Assembly (NCBI RefSeq): GCF_026626665.1
Contig: NZ_JAPNKE010000002.1
Span: 8,452,001 to 8,516,000 of the forward strand
Length of the DNA: 64,000 bases
Origin: Nannocystis pusilla
GTDB lineage: Bacteria > Myxococcota_A > Polyangia > Nannocystales > Nannocystaceae
Direction of reading: 5' to 3'
The position numbers were made by a program, and so were the translations under genes. Every line of letters begins with the position of its first letter. Within the stretch, counting starts at the first letter, position 1. This document shows, in pieces, positions 20,145 through 30,634 of this stretch. The notes beneath the pieces were generated by a model. The model was not told the origin of the DNA. It did not search any database and worked only from the letters and a program-made list of their open reading frames with translations.

Positions 20145-20870
20145 TTACCGGCTGGACGGCTGACCGAGCGCGTCAATCGCGTGCCGGATCGCCGTCGCCA
20201 GCTCCGTCGCCCGCGCGCGGACCTCTGCCTGGGTCGAACCCACCAGCGCGCCGATCATCGCCGCGCCGGCCGCTCCCGCCCGTGCGCACCGCAGCGCCTC
20301 CTCGGCTCCGAGGCCGCCGATCGCGACCACCGGGTGCGGGCTCATCGCGCACGCCTGCTCCAGCTCCTCGAAGCCGACAGCGGGCTCCTGCGCGAGTTTG
20401 GAGCGGGTCCGCAGGATCGGTCCGAAGCCGATGTAGTCGACGTCGAGGCTCGCCGCGTGCAGGACCTGGGCCCGCGTGTGCGTCGACAGCCCGATCAAGA
20501 AGCCCGGCGGCGCGGCGCGACGCAGCTCTGCCAGCCACTCGGACCACGGCCGGTCACCTGTCCGCTCCGCCATGTCCTCTTGACCCAAGTGGACCCCGTC
20601 GGCCGCCGCCGTCGCCGCCTCGACGTCGTCGTCGACGATCAGCAGGGCTCCCGCCGCGCGGACCATGGGCGCCAGCTCACGCACCAGCCGCCCGCGCTCC
20701 GCCGCGTCGGCCTGCTTGGCCCGCAACTGCACGATCGTGGGAGCTTTCTCCGGACCGATCTCCATGACCCCGAGCAGCCCGGCCAGCGCCGCCGCCGGCG
20801 CGAGCCCACCCGCGTGCGGCAGGTCGAGGATCGCGTACAGCCCTCGCCACGCCGGAACTCGCGCCCGCAT
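20145..20870 (-). CDS. thiE: Thiamine-phosphate synthase
   Basis: 241 aa TIM-barrel enzyme. Visible family motifs are GLYAILDL at the N-terminus, TIVQLRAKQAD (phosphate/thiazole binding), LLIVDDDVEAA, the active-site run ADGVHLGQEDM, LIGLSTHT, DYIGFGPILRTRSK and the end VVAIGGLGAEEA... GAAGAAMIGAL. It joins HMP-pyrophosphate with thiazole phosphate to give thiamine phosphate. The conserved HLGQEDM block is followed in frame by a palindrome-family copy (20553-20580) that seems to replace rather than add residues. No other thi genes are near, so it is a detached pathway gene. Confidence 0.9.
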   Translation of the reverse strand: MRARVPAWRGLYAILDLPHAGGLAPAAALAGLLGVMEIGPEKAPTIVQLRAKQADAAERGRLVRELAPMVRAAGALLIVDDDVEAATAAADGVHLGQEDMAERTGDRPWSEWLAELRRAAPPGFLIGLSTHTRAQVLHAASLDVDYIGFGPILRTRSKLAQEPAVGFEELEQACAMSPHPVVAIGGLGAEEALRCARAGAAGAAMIGALVGSTQAEVRARATELATAIRHAIDALGQPSSR

Positions 20871-20964
20871 CTCGTCGGCTTAGCACCTCGCGCCGACCGT
20901 GCACAAGCCCGCGACATCCTGCCGCCTCGACTCCCGACCGGTCGTACTCTTGAACCGAGGCACC

Positions 20965-22311
20965 ATGACCGACCTCCTCGCCGCCCGCGCCCAGATGGCG
21001 ATGTCGCTGGCCTTTCACATCCTGTTCGCCATCGTCGGCATGGCGATGCCGCTCCTGATGGTGATCGCCGAGCGGCTGCACCAGCGCACCGGTGAGCCCA
21101 TCTATCGCGAGCTCGCCGAGCGATGGTCGAGGGGCACCGCGATCATGTTCGCCGTCGGCGCCGTCTCGGGCACCGTCCTCTCGTTCGAGCTCGGCCTCTT
21201 GTGGCCGCAGTTCATGGCCTTCGCCGGCCCGATCATCGGCATGCCCTTCTCGCTCGAGGGCTTCGCCTTCTTCCTCGAGGCGATCTTCCTCGGCATCTTT
21301 CTCTACGGTCGCGACCGCGTCTCGCCGCGCGTGCACCTGCTGTCTGGCGTCATGGTCTTGCTCGCCGGCACCGCCAGCGCCGCCTTCGTCCTGTGCGCCA
21401 ACGCCTGGATGAACACCCCGACCGGCTTCACCGGCAGCCCCGCCGGCGGCGTCACCGGCGTCGACCCGTTCGCCGCCATGTGGAACCCCGCCGCCTTCAG
21501 CGAGGTGCTGCACATGACCTGCGCCGCCTTCGCCAGCGTCGGCTTCGCGGTCGCCGGCATCCACGCCGCCATGCTGCTGCGCGGCGTCAGGCCCGAGCTC
21601 CACCGCCCGGCCCTGAAGATCGCCCTCGTCGTCGGCGCCGCGTTCGCCCTGCTCCAGCCGATCACCGGAGACGTCGCCGCCAAGCACGTCGCCGAGTATC
21701 AGCCGATCAAGCTCGCGGCGATGGAGGGCCACTGGGACACCGAGCGCGGCGCGCCCTTCCGGATCTTCGGCTGGCCCGACGAGCAGGCCGAGGAGACCCG
21801 CTGGTCCCTCGAGGTCCCGTACCTCCTCAGCTTCCTCGCCCACGGCGACCCGCACGCCGAGGTCGTCGGCCTCAGAGACTTCCCGCGCGACGAACGGCCG
21901 CCCGTCGCCGTCGTCCACGTCGCCTTCCAGATCATGGTCGGCTGCGGCCTCGCCATGATCGCCGTCGCCGGCCTCGGCGCTGCGTTCGCGATCCGCCGCC
22001 GCGAGCTGCCCGACTGGTACCTGCGCCTCCTCGTCGTCAGCGCCCCGCTCGGCGTCATCGCCATCGAGGCCGGCTGGACCGTCACCGAGGTCGGCCGCCA
22101 GCCGTGGATCATTCAAGGCATCCTGCGCACCGCCGACGCGGTCACGCCGACGCCTCACCTCGTCATCCCGTTCCTCGCCTTCACCGGCCTCTACGTCCTC
22201 CTCGGCGTCACCGTGATCGTCCTCCTGCGCCGCGTCGTGTTCGCCGCCGACCGCAAACAACCTGTCCCTTCGGACACCCACGAACAGCTCCCCACGGAGG
22301 CGCCGCGATGA
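20965..22311 (+). CDS. cydA: Cytochrome bd-type quinol oxidase subunit I
   Basis: 448 aa integral membrane protein with about nine hydrophobic helices. The high-spin haem ligand is His18 in AMSLAFHILFAIVG, and the second haem histidine is in FSEVLHMTCAAFASVGFA. The conserved GRQPWIIQGILRTADAVTP block near the C-terminus is present. The Q-loop region is short, as in cyanide-insensitive (CIO-type) oxidases. It oxidises quinol and reduces oxygen to water with cydB. The final residues (KQPVPSDTHEQLPTEAPR) run through a palindrome-family copy at 22259-22280. Start ATG 20965 is chosen because it directly precedes the conserved N-terminal helix. Confidence 0.95.
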   Translation: MTDLLAARAQMAMSLAFHILFAIVGMAMPLLMVIAERLHQRTGEPIYRELAERWSRGTAIMFAVGAVSGTVLSFELGLLWPQFMAFAGPIIGMPFSLEGFAFFLEAIFLGIFLYGRDRVSPRVHLLSGVMVLLAGTASAAFVLCANAWMNTPTGFTGSPAGGVTGVDPFAAMWNPAAFSEVLHMTCAAFASVGFAVAGIHAAMLLRGVRPELHRPALKIALVVGAAFALLQPITGDVAAKHVAEYQPIKLAAMEGHWDTERGAPFRIFGWPDEQAEETRWSLEVPYLLSFLAHGDPHAEVVGLRDFPRDERPPVAVVHVAFQIMVGCGLAMIAVAGLGAAFAIRRRELPDWYLRLLVVSAPLGVIAIEAGWTVTEVGRQPWIIQGILRTADAVTPTPHLVIPFLAFTGLYVLLGVTVIVLLRRVVFAADRKQPVPSDTHEQLPTEAPR

Positions 22312-22417
22312 TTCCCTCGCAGCCACCTGGCGAAGTGCCCCGGCGGGCTCGCGGTCGCGGGCGCTGTTCACGACCTGCACCTCAAGACATGCCCCATCGG
22401 CCATCCAAGGAGGTCGC

Positions 22418-23413
22418 ATGACCCCCGAGCTGATGATCGCCGGCGTCATGCTCGTCGCCCTCGTGCTCTACACCCTCACCGGCGGCGCCGACTTCGGCGG
22501 CGGCGTGTGGCAGCTGCTGGCGTCCGGTCCGCGCAAGGCCGCCCAGCGGCGGCTCGTCGATGATTCTATTAAACCGATCTGGGAGGCCAACCATGTGTGG
22601 CTGATCCTCCTGATCGTCCTCCTCTTCGTCGGCTTCCCCACCGCCTTCGCCGCCGTCTGTACCGCCCTGCACCTCCCGCTCGCGCTGATGTTGGTCGGCA
22701 TCGTCCTGCGCGGCTCGGCCTTCGTGTTCGCTCACTACGACCCGCTCCACGGCCGCGGGGCCCTGCGCTGGGGCGGCGTGTTCGCGGTCGCCAGCCTGCT
22801 CACCCCGATCACTCTCGGCGTCGTCCTCGGCGCGCTCGGCACCGGCTTCGACGTCGACCCCGTGACCGGCCTCGTCGACACCGACTTCCTGTCCGAGTGG
22901 CTCGCCCCGTATCCGCTCGCCGTCGGCCTGTTCACCCTGGCGCTGTTCGCCTTCCTCGCCGCCGTCTACCTCGTCCGCGAGGCCGGCGATCCCGACCTGC
23001 GCGCCGACTTCCGCGCCCGCGCGCTCGGCTCGGCGGTCGTCGTCGGCGTCACCGCGCTGGTGGCCTATCTCGTCGCGCCGCCCGTGATCCGACATGACCT
23101 TTCGGCCAGCCCGTGGGCCACCCCGCTGCACCTCGCCACCGGCCTCGCCGCCGTCGTCGCGATCTACGCCCTGGGGACCCGCCGCGACCGCCTCGCGCGC
23201 GCGAGCGCCATGGCGCAGGTGACGCTGATCGTCGTCGGCTGGGCCGTCGCGCAGTACCCCTACCTCGCCTATCCCGGCTACACCATCGCCGGCACGGCCG
23301 CCCCGGCCTCGGTGTTGACGCCGATCCTCGTCGCCCTCGCCATCGGCGGCCTGGTGCTGTTCCCCTCGCTGGCCTACCTGTTCGTCGTGTTCAAGCGCCG
23401 TCCTTCCGCGTGA
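22418..23413 (+). CDS. cydB: Cytochrome bd-type quinol oxidase subunit II
   Basis: 331 aa, eight to nine transmembrane helices, usual for CydB of the CIO type. Conserved pieces are YTLTGGADFGGGVWQLLA near the N-terminus, IKPIWEANHVWLILLIVLLFVGFPTAF, and LRGSAFVFAHY. The gene is 106 bases downstream of cydA; the gap holds one palindrome-family half-site and an AAGGAGG Shine-Dalgarno. Forms the quinol oxidase heterodimer with CydA in the inner membrane. No cydX- or cydDC-like gene is adjacent. Confidence 0.94.
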   Translation: MTPELMIAGVMLVALVLYTLTGGADFGGGVWQLLASGPRKAAQRRLVDDSIKPIWEANHVWLILLIVLLFVGFPTAFAAVCTALHLPLALMLVGIVLRGSAFVFAHYDPLHGRGALRWGGVFAVASLLTPITLGVVLGALGTGFDVDPVTGLVDTDFLSEWLAPYPLAVGLFTLALFAFLAAVYLVREAGDPDLRADFRARALGSAVVVGVTALVAYLVAPPVIRHDLSASPWATPLHLATGLAAVVAIYALGTRRDRLARASAMAQVTLIVVGWAVAQYPYLAYPGYTIAGTAAPASVLTPILVALAIGGLVLFPSLAYLFVVFKRRPSA

Positions 23414-23471
23414 GCTTCGTACGACCCGCGCGGACTCGCCCCGCCCGACGCCGCTGCTAATCTTCGCCGCG

Positions 23472-25604
<2,133 letters not shown>

Positions 25605-25628
25605 CTCTGTCCTCCTCTTCGGGAAGAC

Positions 25629-26090
25629 ATGATCAAAGAGACCACGACCTCGCGCGGGAAACGCTACGGTCGCCGTGCTCCGGCGGCGCTCGCTGCTGCC
25701 TTTAAAATGTCTGAAGAGACCTACGACATCGCGCGCGAGCAGTACGAGCGCCACTACATGGCGGCGCTGGCCCAGCGGATCCGGGCAATCTGCGAGGAGC
25801 GCGGGCTGACCCAGCAGTCGGTCGCGCGCGCGGCCGGCATCGCGTCCGACATGGTCTCGCGGCTCGAGAACGGGCACTACACCAGCCCTGGCCTGCGCAC
25901 GCTGCTGCGGATCGCCGACGGCATGGGCGTGCCGCTGGCCCTGCTCCTGCCGGACCTGCCCGGGCCCACTGCATCCCCGGAGAGCACGCTGCTCGCCCTG
26001 CTCAACTCGGTCGCGCAGCGGGCCCAGCCTCACGAGCTCGAGCTGCTGCTCGACCTCGCCAAGGTCGTCATCGGCCGCGACCGTCCCTGA
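25629..26090 (+). CDS. XRE-family helix-turn-helix transcriptional regulator
   Basis: Up to 153 aa. Residues about 48-105 form an HTH_XRE/Cro domain (LAQRIRAICEERGLTQQSVARAAGIASDMVSRLENGHYTSPGLRTLLRIADGMGVPLALLLP). The C-terminal helix (ELELLLDLAKVVIGRD) may aid dimerisation. The start is uncertain: ATG 25629 sits within a palindrome-family copy, and ATG 25707 (MSEETYDIAREQYE) is a good alternative. It lies 24 bases after uvrB. The 3' end of the gene is echoed twice downstream as degenerate repeats. Confidence 0.8.
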   Translation: MIKETTTSRGKRYGRRAPAALAAAFKMSEETYDIAREQYERHYMAALAQRIRAICEERGLTQQSVARAAGIASDMVSRLENGHYTSPGLRTLLRIADGMGVPLALLLPDLPGPTASPESTLLALLNSVAQRAQPHELELLLDLAKVVIGRDRP

Positions 26091-26387
26091 AGGCCCGGAG
26101 CACCGGCCTGTGAGCCCGAGCCGCTACGAACTCGCCAAGGTCGTCCTCGGCCGCGACCGCCTGTGCTGCGCCGACCACACCAAGGTCGCCCTCGGCTGCG
26201 ACCATGAGGCTGGAACCTTCACTGCGGCGCTTCGATACATGTCCGGAAGGACTCAAGCGCGGAGCGAATCGCCGGATGTCTCTTCAGACATGTTCTCGAG
26301 TTCGATCGGTTGGCAGCCCCGTAAAACGCGAACGAGGACGGCGCGCACCGTGCCGGTGCTGCGGCGTCCTCGCGGGGCGGGAGGCGT
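26091..26387. repeat. Degenerate duplications of the XRE gene 3' end plus palindrome copies
   Basis: The motif CAAGGTCGTC-TCGGCCGCGACC of the gene end (about 26059-26083) recurs near 26134-26158 and, more diverged, near 26180-26205. Palindrome-family copies follow at 26238-26257 and 26278-26297. No gene is seen. It looks like local slippage duplication after the stop codon. Confidence 0.5.
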
Positions 26388-27035
26388 TCAGAACTTGAAG
26401 CTGACGCCGTTCGCCGTGAAGCTCGGGCGGAAGGCCGTCTTGGCGCGGGTCGGGTCCCAGTTCTCCCAGCGCTTGTAGCGGGCGCGGTAGGTCAGGCCGA
26501 CGATGAGGAGGACCGCGCCGAGCAGGGCCGCGGCGCCGGTGGCGGGGACCGCGAACGTGTTGTGCTGGCGGTTCTTGCAGGCGAAGGAGTTCTCGATCTG
26601 CTCCTCCGGACAGCGCGTGAGGAAGTACGACGTGATGACGCCGACGAGGCCCGCGCCGAGCAGGACGCCGCCGGAGATCATCAGTCCGGTGCCCTTGGCT
26701 TCGAACTTGCCGTTGCCGAGCGTCGGCTCGGGCGGGCGCTCGGGGCCCTCGGGGACGACCGTCTCCGGGGTCTCGGGCGGCGGCTCCTCGGCCTTCGGCT
26801 CCTCCTTCGGCTCCTCGACGGGCACTTCGTCGGGCGGCGCGTCGCTCGTCGGGACCTCGTCGGGCGGCGCGTCGCTCGGCACCGAGTCGGCGGGCGGGGG
26901 CGCGTCGGCCGGACTGGCGGGCTGAGCCGCGGGTGCGGCGGCGGGGGCCGCGGGGGCCGCGAGGCCGGGCACCGGCACCATGGCCACGGCGAGGACGGTT
27001 GCGACGAACGATCGGGAGCGGAGCATGGCCGTCAT
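26388..27035 (-). CDS. Secreted/membrane protein with Pro/Glu-rich linker, 215 aa
   Basis: A signal peptide (MLRSRSFVATVLAVAMVPVPGLAAPAAPA) is followed by about 90 residues of Pro/Glu/Asp linker with a duplicated SDAPPDEVPTSDAPPDEVP unit. Two hydrophobic helices (GTGLMISGGVLLGAGLVGVITSYFL and FAVPATGAAALLGAVLLIVGLTY) flank a short loop with two cysteines (RCPEEQIENSFACKN), possibly a disulfide. The end (FRPSFTANGVSFKF) resembles the terminal strand of similar myxobacterial membrane proteins. Starts at 27035 or 27026 are equally possible. Function unknown. Confidence 0.7.
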   Translation of the reverse strand: MTAMLRSRSFVATVLAVAMVPVPGLAAPAAPAAAPAAQPASPADAPPPADSVPSDAPPDEVPTSDAPPDEVPVEEPKEEPKAEEPPPETPETVVPEGPERPPEPTLGNGKFEAKGTGLMISGGVLLGAGLVGVITSYFLTRCPEEQIENSFACKNRQHNTFAVPATGAAALLGAVLLIVGLTYRARYKRWENWDPTRAKTAFRPSFTANGVSFKF

Positions 27036-27190
27036 TGGGGAAGGGCCGGACAGGCTAGCACCGGCGCTGTGGCTGAGTATTGTACGGTTCGTCCGCGCTT
27101 CACAAGCCCCAAGCGCCTGCGAGATCGGACCCTTGTGGGACCTCCACAGCCGCCGCAGCGCAAAATCCGCCACGATCCCGGGGGGATCTT

Positions 27191-27699
27191 ATGCCGATGC
27201 TCGCCGATCTCGATGACCCACCACGCTCACGCACGCGGGACCTGCTGCTCGGTGCCCTCGTCGGCCTGCCCATCGTCGGCCTGATCGCGTGGTTCCTGCT
27301 GCCCGGCCTGGCCGGGATGATCCAGGGCAACGCCGTCAGCTACGACCAGCGCCTGCGGGCCGAGGACGCGTACATGCAAACCCTCTGCGCGCAGGCCATG
27401 GTCCTCCCCCGCGACGAGGAGCTGTGCGAGTGCGTGCTCGCCATCGAGGTCCCCTCCTCGACTGCCGCGACCCCTTCCTCGCGTGGAGCCTCGCGCGCCA
27501 TCATACGACCTGCGCCGACGTCGCCACCCGCCGCGCCTCGCTGACCTTCTGCTCGTGCGTCGACGCCGTCCAGGAGCGCGTCGACAAGGCGGCCGACCCC
27601 CAGGCCGCCCGCATCGAGGCCCAGCGGGTCGGCAAGTGCCTCGAGCTGCCCGACGCCTTCCCGCTGCCCGAGATCGAGACGCTCATGCCTGGCGCTTGA
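27191..27699 (+). CDS. Small cysteine-containing membrane protein, one apparent frameshift
   Basis: About 170 codons when joined. MPMLADLDDPPRSRTRDLL leads into one transmembrane helix (GALVGLPIVGLIAWFLLPGLAG), then a soluble domain with paired cysteines (MQTLCAQAM... ELCECVLAIEV... LDCRD... TCAD... FCSCVD... GKCLELP). The frame breaks at the C-run 27451-27454, where one extra C would restore EVPLLDCRDPFLAWSLARHHTTCADV. Eight cysteines suggest a disulfide-rich exported domain. No family recognised. Divergent from the gene at 26388-27035 with a 155-base gap. Confidence 0.6.
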
Positions 27700-28415
27700 G
27701 ACAGCCCGGCCGGGCTCGCTCGGCGGTACCGTCCCGCGAGCTTGCGGGCGCGTCAGGTTGCGCGGGGGGGCGGTGAGTCCCGCGGACGCAGGCGGGAGCG
27801 AAGGCCGTGCGGCGCGATGCACGGCGCCGACCTGTCTTTGCACGCCGGCGGCTCGCACGCCGACATTCCGAGGAGACGGCCTCGCCGCGCCCGAGGGATA
27901 CGTCCTGCGACCGCGCACGGCGGCCTGGTTGAGCAGCCTCTTCGGAGCGCGAGGTCTCACGCTCACGTGCGGAGTTTCGTCGATGACCCGTCGCCCGAGC
28001 GCCACGTGACCCGTCGAAAGTCTGCGGCGACGCTGCTGCGCGGTGACCCGAGAGCGGCTGTGCTCCCCGGAGCTCGGAGCTCGCGTCGGCTTGGGCGTCG
28101 AACCCTGCCGAGCTCGGCACGCCCGCGAGCGACCCCTCTCGCGGCCTTCGTGAAGTGCGGCGGCGACCCCTCGCCCTGCCTCGCCGATTTCCTCGCGTCC
28201 CTCGTCAAGTACGGCGGCGACCTCTCGCTCAGCCCTGCCTCGTCGCAGCGCCTCACCGGTTTCCCTCGCGGCCCCTGCCTCGTCGCAGCCGCCTCGCCGG
28301 TTCCTCGCGGCCCTCGTCAAGTGCGGCGGGCGACCTCTCGCCCGGCCGGCCTCGTCGTCGCCGCCTCGCCGGCGTCAAACGGCGCCGCGAGACACGTCCT
28401 TCAGGACATGTCCCT
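27700..28415. repeat. Gene-free region with degenerate tandem repeats
   Basis: No convincing gene is present in about 715 bases. From about 28139 to 28370 a unit of roughly 60-90 bases recurs three times, recognisable by CTCGTCAAGT-CGGCGGCGACC-TCTCGC with intervening CTGCCTCGTCGCAG. The last part (28394 onward) passes into dispersed palindrome copies. These units read in no conserved frame, so slippage-generated repeats are the likelier explanation. Confidence 0.5.
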
Positions 28416-28470
28416 TCAAACCTGCCTTAAATCACCTGTCGCAATCGACATGTCGCTTCGGACATAGCGC
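28394..28470. repeat. Palindrome cluster forming the trmB 3' end
   Basis: Four half-site pairs run together: ACACGTCC-TTCA-GGACATGT, CCCTTCAAACCTG, CACCTGTCGC-AATCGACATGT and GTCGCTTCGGACAT. The cluster covers the trmB stop codon and the bases after it. Confidence 0.65.
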
Positions 28471-29085
28471 ACCCGCCACACCCGCTGCTGGCGGCGCAGC
28501 GTCGTCTGCTCGCGGCGGCTCGCCTCGGCGAACGGGTTGCCGCGCCAGAAGCTCCACGGGCCCGCCAGGTTGACGAGCCCCACGCCCGCCAGCTCGGGTC
28601 TTCCACCGTCGCCATGATCTCGAGCGCCACGTCGAACACGTCGCTGGCCACGTGCAGCTCCCCGCCCGGGCGCAGCTGCGCCGCCAGCGACGCCACCAGC
28701 GCCGGCTCGATGACGCGGCGCTTCTGGTGGCTCTTCTTCACCCACGGGTCGGGGAACAGCAGGTGGAAGCGGTCGACGCTGGCAGGTTCGAACACGCGGT
28801 CGATGTCGACGTTGAGGTTGACGTAGCCGAACAGCAGGTTGGCGAGGCCCTCGTCGGCCGCGCGCACGCGGTTGCGGGCCAGGCAGGGCTCGCGGATGTC
28901 GAGCCCGACCATCAGCGCCTCGGGGCGCGCCGCGGCGCGGGCGAAGCTGAACTCGGCGTCGGCGCAGCCGAGCTCGACCTCGATCGGGCAGTCGGCCGCG
29001 AGGCCTGGCGGGCGCGCGACCGGCTCGCGCGCGCTCGCATGAAGTGCGCGCTCAGCGGGTTGACGTGCTGGCGGATCTTCCGCAT
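28416..29085 (-). CDS. trmB: tRNA (guanine-N7-)-methyltransferase, two apparent frameshifts
   Basis: The N-terminus MRKIRQHVNPLS is the TrmB signature start. After one frame change near 29030 comes the SAM-binding motif IEVELGCADAEFSFARAAARPEALMVGLDIRE, then GLANLLFGYVNLNVD and LFPDPWVKKSHQKRRVIEP, which holds the catalytic Asp region. A second change at the GGG run 28596-28598 restores LAGVGLVNLAGPWSFWRGNPFAEASRREQ. The enzyme makes m7G46 in tRNA. The final residues (RSDMSIATGDLRQV) are encoded entirely by palindrome-family repeats. It lies behind the transaldolase gene, with a palindrome copy in the 32-base gap. Confidence 0.85.
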
Positions 29086-29095
29086 CCCCTCACCC

Positions 29096-29115
29096 GCATG
29101 TCCTTACGGACAGGT
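29096..29115. repeat. Palindrome copy between transaldolase and trmB
   Basis: GCATGTCCTTACGGACAGGT is one of the cleanest family members (arms TGTCC/GGACA, loop TTAC). It fills most of the 32-base gap between the two minus-strand genes, so it may weaken transcription between them. Confidence 0.7.
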
Positions 29116-29117
29116 GC

Positions 29118-29774
29118 TCAGCTCTTCTTCGCCGCCGGGATCTTGGCCGCGTCGGCGAGGAAGCGGGCCAGGCCCACGTCGGTCAGCGGGTGCTTGATCA
29201 GCTGGTGGATGACCTTGAACGGCAAGGTCGCCACGTGCGCGCCGATCCGGATCGTCTCGAGCACGTGGAGCGGCGAGCGCACCGACGCGACCAGGACCTC
29301 GGTCTTGTAGCCGTAGTTGGCGTACGCCTCGACGATCTGGGCCACCAGCTCCATGCCCTCGTGGCCGACGTCGTCGAGCCGGCCGACGAACGGGGAGATG
29401 TACGTCGCCCCCGCCTTGGCCGCCAGCACCGCCTGGATCGGCGAGAAGCACAGCGTCACGTTGGTCTTGATGCCCTCGCCGGTGAGCGTCTTGACTGCGC
29501 GCAGGCCGTCCTCGATGAGCGGCACCTTGACGACGATGTTGGGCGCGATCGCGGCGAGGTCGTGGGCCTCGTCCATGATCTCCTTGTACGTCGTCGCCAG
29601 CACCTCGCCGCTGACCGGGCCGTCGACGATGCTGCAGATCTCCTGCAACACCGACCGCATGTCGCGCCCGGTCGCCGCCACGAGGGACGGGTTGGTCGTC
29701 ACGCCGTCGAGGAGGCCCATGGCCGCCGCCTCCCGGATCTCCTTCACGTCCGCCGTATCGATGAAGAGCTTCAC
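29118..29774 (-). CDS. Transaldolase of the FSA/TalC family
   Basis: 218 aa, the short form of transaldolase. It starts VKLFIDTADVKEIREAAAMGLLDGVTTNPSLVA, the family N-terminus, from GTG 29774. The Schiff-base lysine lies in IVVKVPLIEDGL, and the motif GIKTNVTLCFSPIQAVLAAKAGATYISPFVGRLDD is complete. It transfers dihydroxyacetone units or cleaves fructose-6-phosphate; sequence alone does not separate the two activities. Cytoplasmic, pentose-phosphate metabolism. First gene of a possible pair with trmB. Confidence 0.92.
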   Translation of the reverse strand: MKLFIDTADVKEIREAAAMGLLDGVTTNPSLVAATGRDMRSVLQEICSIVDGPVSGEVLATTYKEIMDEAHDLAAIAPNIVVKVPLIEDGLRAVKTLTGEGIKTNVTLCFSPIQAVLAAKAGATYISPFVGRLDDVGHEGMELVAQIVEAYANYGYKTEVLVASVRSPLHVLETIRIGAHVATLPFKVIHQLIKHPLTDVGLARFLADAAKIPAAKKS

Positions 29775-29842
29775 GGGCGCCCCATAGCACACAGCGGGGC
29801 GCGCTTGTATATGCCGCGCGTCCGCACTAGCCTCCGGCCGCC

Positions 29843-30634
29843 ATGCCCCGCCTCGGTGTGATCCTTCAGGACGAGCACGCTCTCCGCGCCGCGCGTCCCG
29901 CCCGGCCCGACCCCTCCGATGAGGCCGGCGACGAGGCCGGCGACCCGGTCGAGCTCGTCGTGCTGCGCTCGACGCTGTTGAACCCGCCGCGCGCCGCGGC
30001 CGCGCGGGCGCTCGCGGAGCAGGTCCGCAGCGTCCATCCGAACGCCGTGGTGGTGCCGTACGTGTGGCACCTCGTCAGCCACGCGGCGAGCGACGGCCTG
30101 CGCGAGACCGGCACGCGCACGCTGCCCGGCGAGGCGCGTCGCTTCGGCCACCTGCAGGACACGCCCGAGGTCCAGAGCGCCTGGGACGCGAGCCTGCGCT
30201 GCGCCAAGGAGATGGGCGCCGACACGGTCGTTTTGCGCACGCCGCCGAGCTTCACGCCCGGCACGGTGAACCAGGCCCGGCTGGCCGCGTTCGCCGAGGC
30301 GCGCGCCGCCGAGGGTCTGCACGTGGTGTGGGAGCTCGACGGGCTGTGGGAGCCGGCCGCCACGCTCGCGCTGGCGCGCAAGCTGTCCATCGACACGTTG
30401 GTGCCCGCCTTCGAGGGCACCGGCCGACCGGTCCAGCAGACCTACGAGCACCGGTGGCTGCGCATCGACGCCGCGGGCGCGACCGAACGCCTGCGCGGCG
30501 CGCTCGCCGAGAGTCTGGTGTTCGCGCTGGCCAACGCCGACGCCCTGGAGGACACCACCATCCTCTTCAGCGGCGCACGCGCTCACGCCAACCTGCGCAG
30601 TTTTGCGCGCGCGCTGGACGCGGCCGAGCTGTAG
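29843..30634 (+). CDS. DUF72-like TIM-barrel protein (tentative)
   Basis: 263 aa. After an acidic, Pro-rich N-terminal region, alternating strands and helices suggest a TIM barrel. TVVLRTPPSFTPGTVNQARLAAFAEARA resembles the central DUF72 (YecE) block that binds phosphate, and VVWELDGLWEPAATLALARKLSIDTLVP fits the following strand. It lacks the strong DUF72 N-terminus, so the assignment is tentative. Divergent from the transaldolase gene with 68 bases between starts. Function of the family is not established. Confidence 0.6.
   Translation: MPRLGVILQDEHALRAARPARPDPSDEAGDEAGDPVELVVLRSTLLNPPRAAAARALAEQVRSVHPNAVVVPYVWHLVSHAASDGLRETGTRTLPGEARRFGHLQDTPEVQSAWDASLRCAKEMGADTVVLRTPPSFTPGTVNQARLAAFAEARAAEGLHVVWELDGLWEPAATLALARKLSIDTLVPAFEGTGRPVQQTYEHRWLRIDAAGATERLRGALAESLVFALANADALEDTTILFSGARAHANLRSFARALDAAEL

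Noticed and set aside
27740..27830. Structured RNA (RNase P-like) suggested by GC-rich inverted stretches
   Set aside because: None of the conserved RNase P RNA core sequences (such as GAGGAAAGTC or ACAGAAA) are present.
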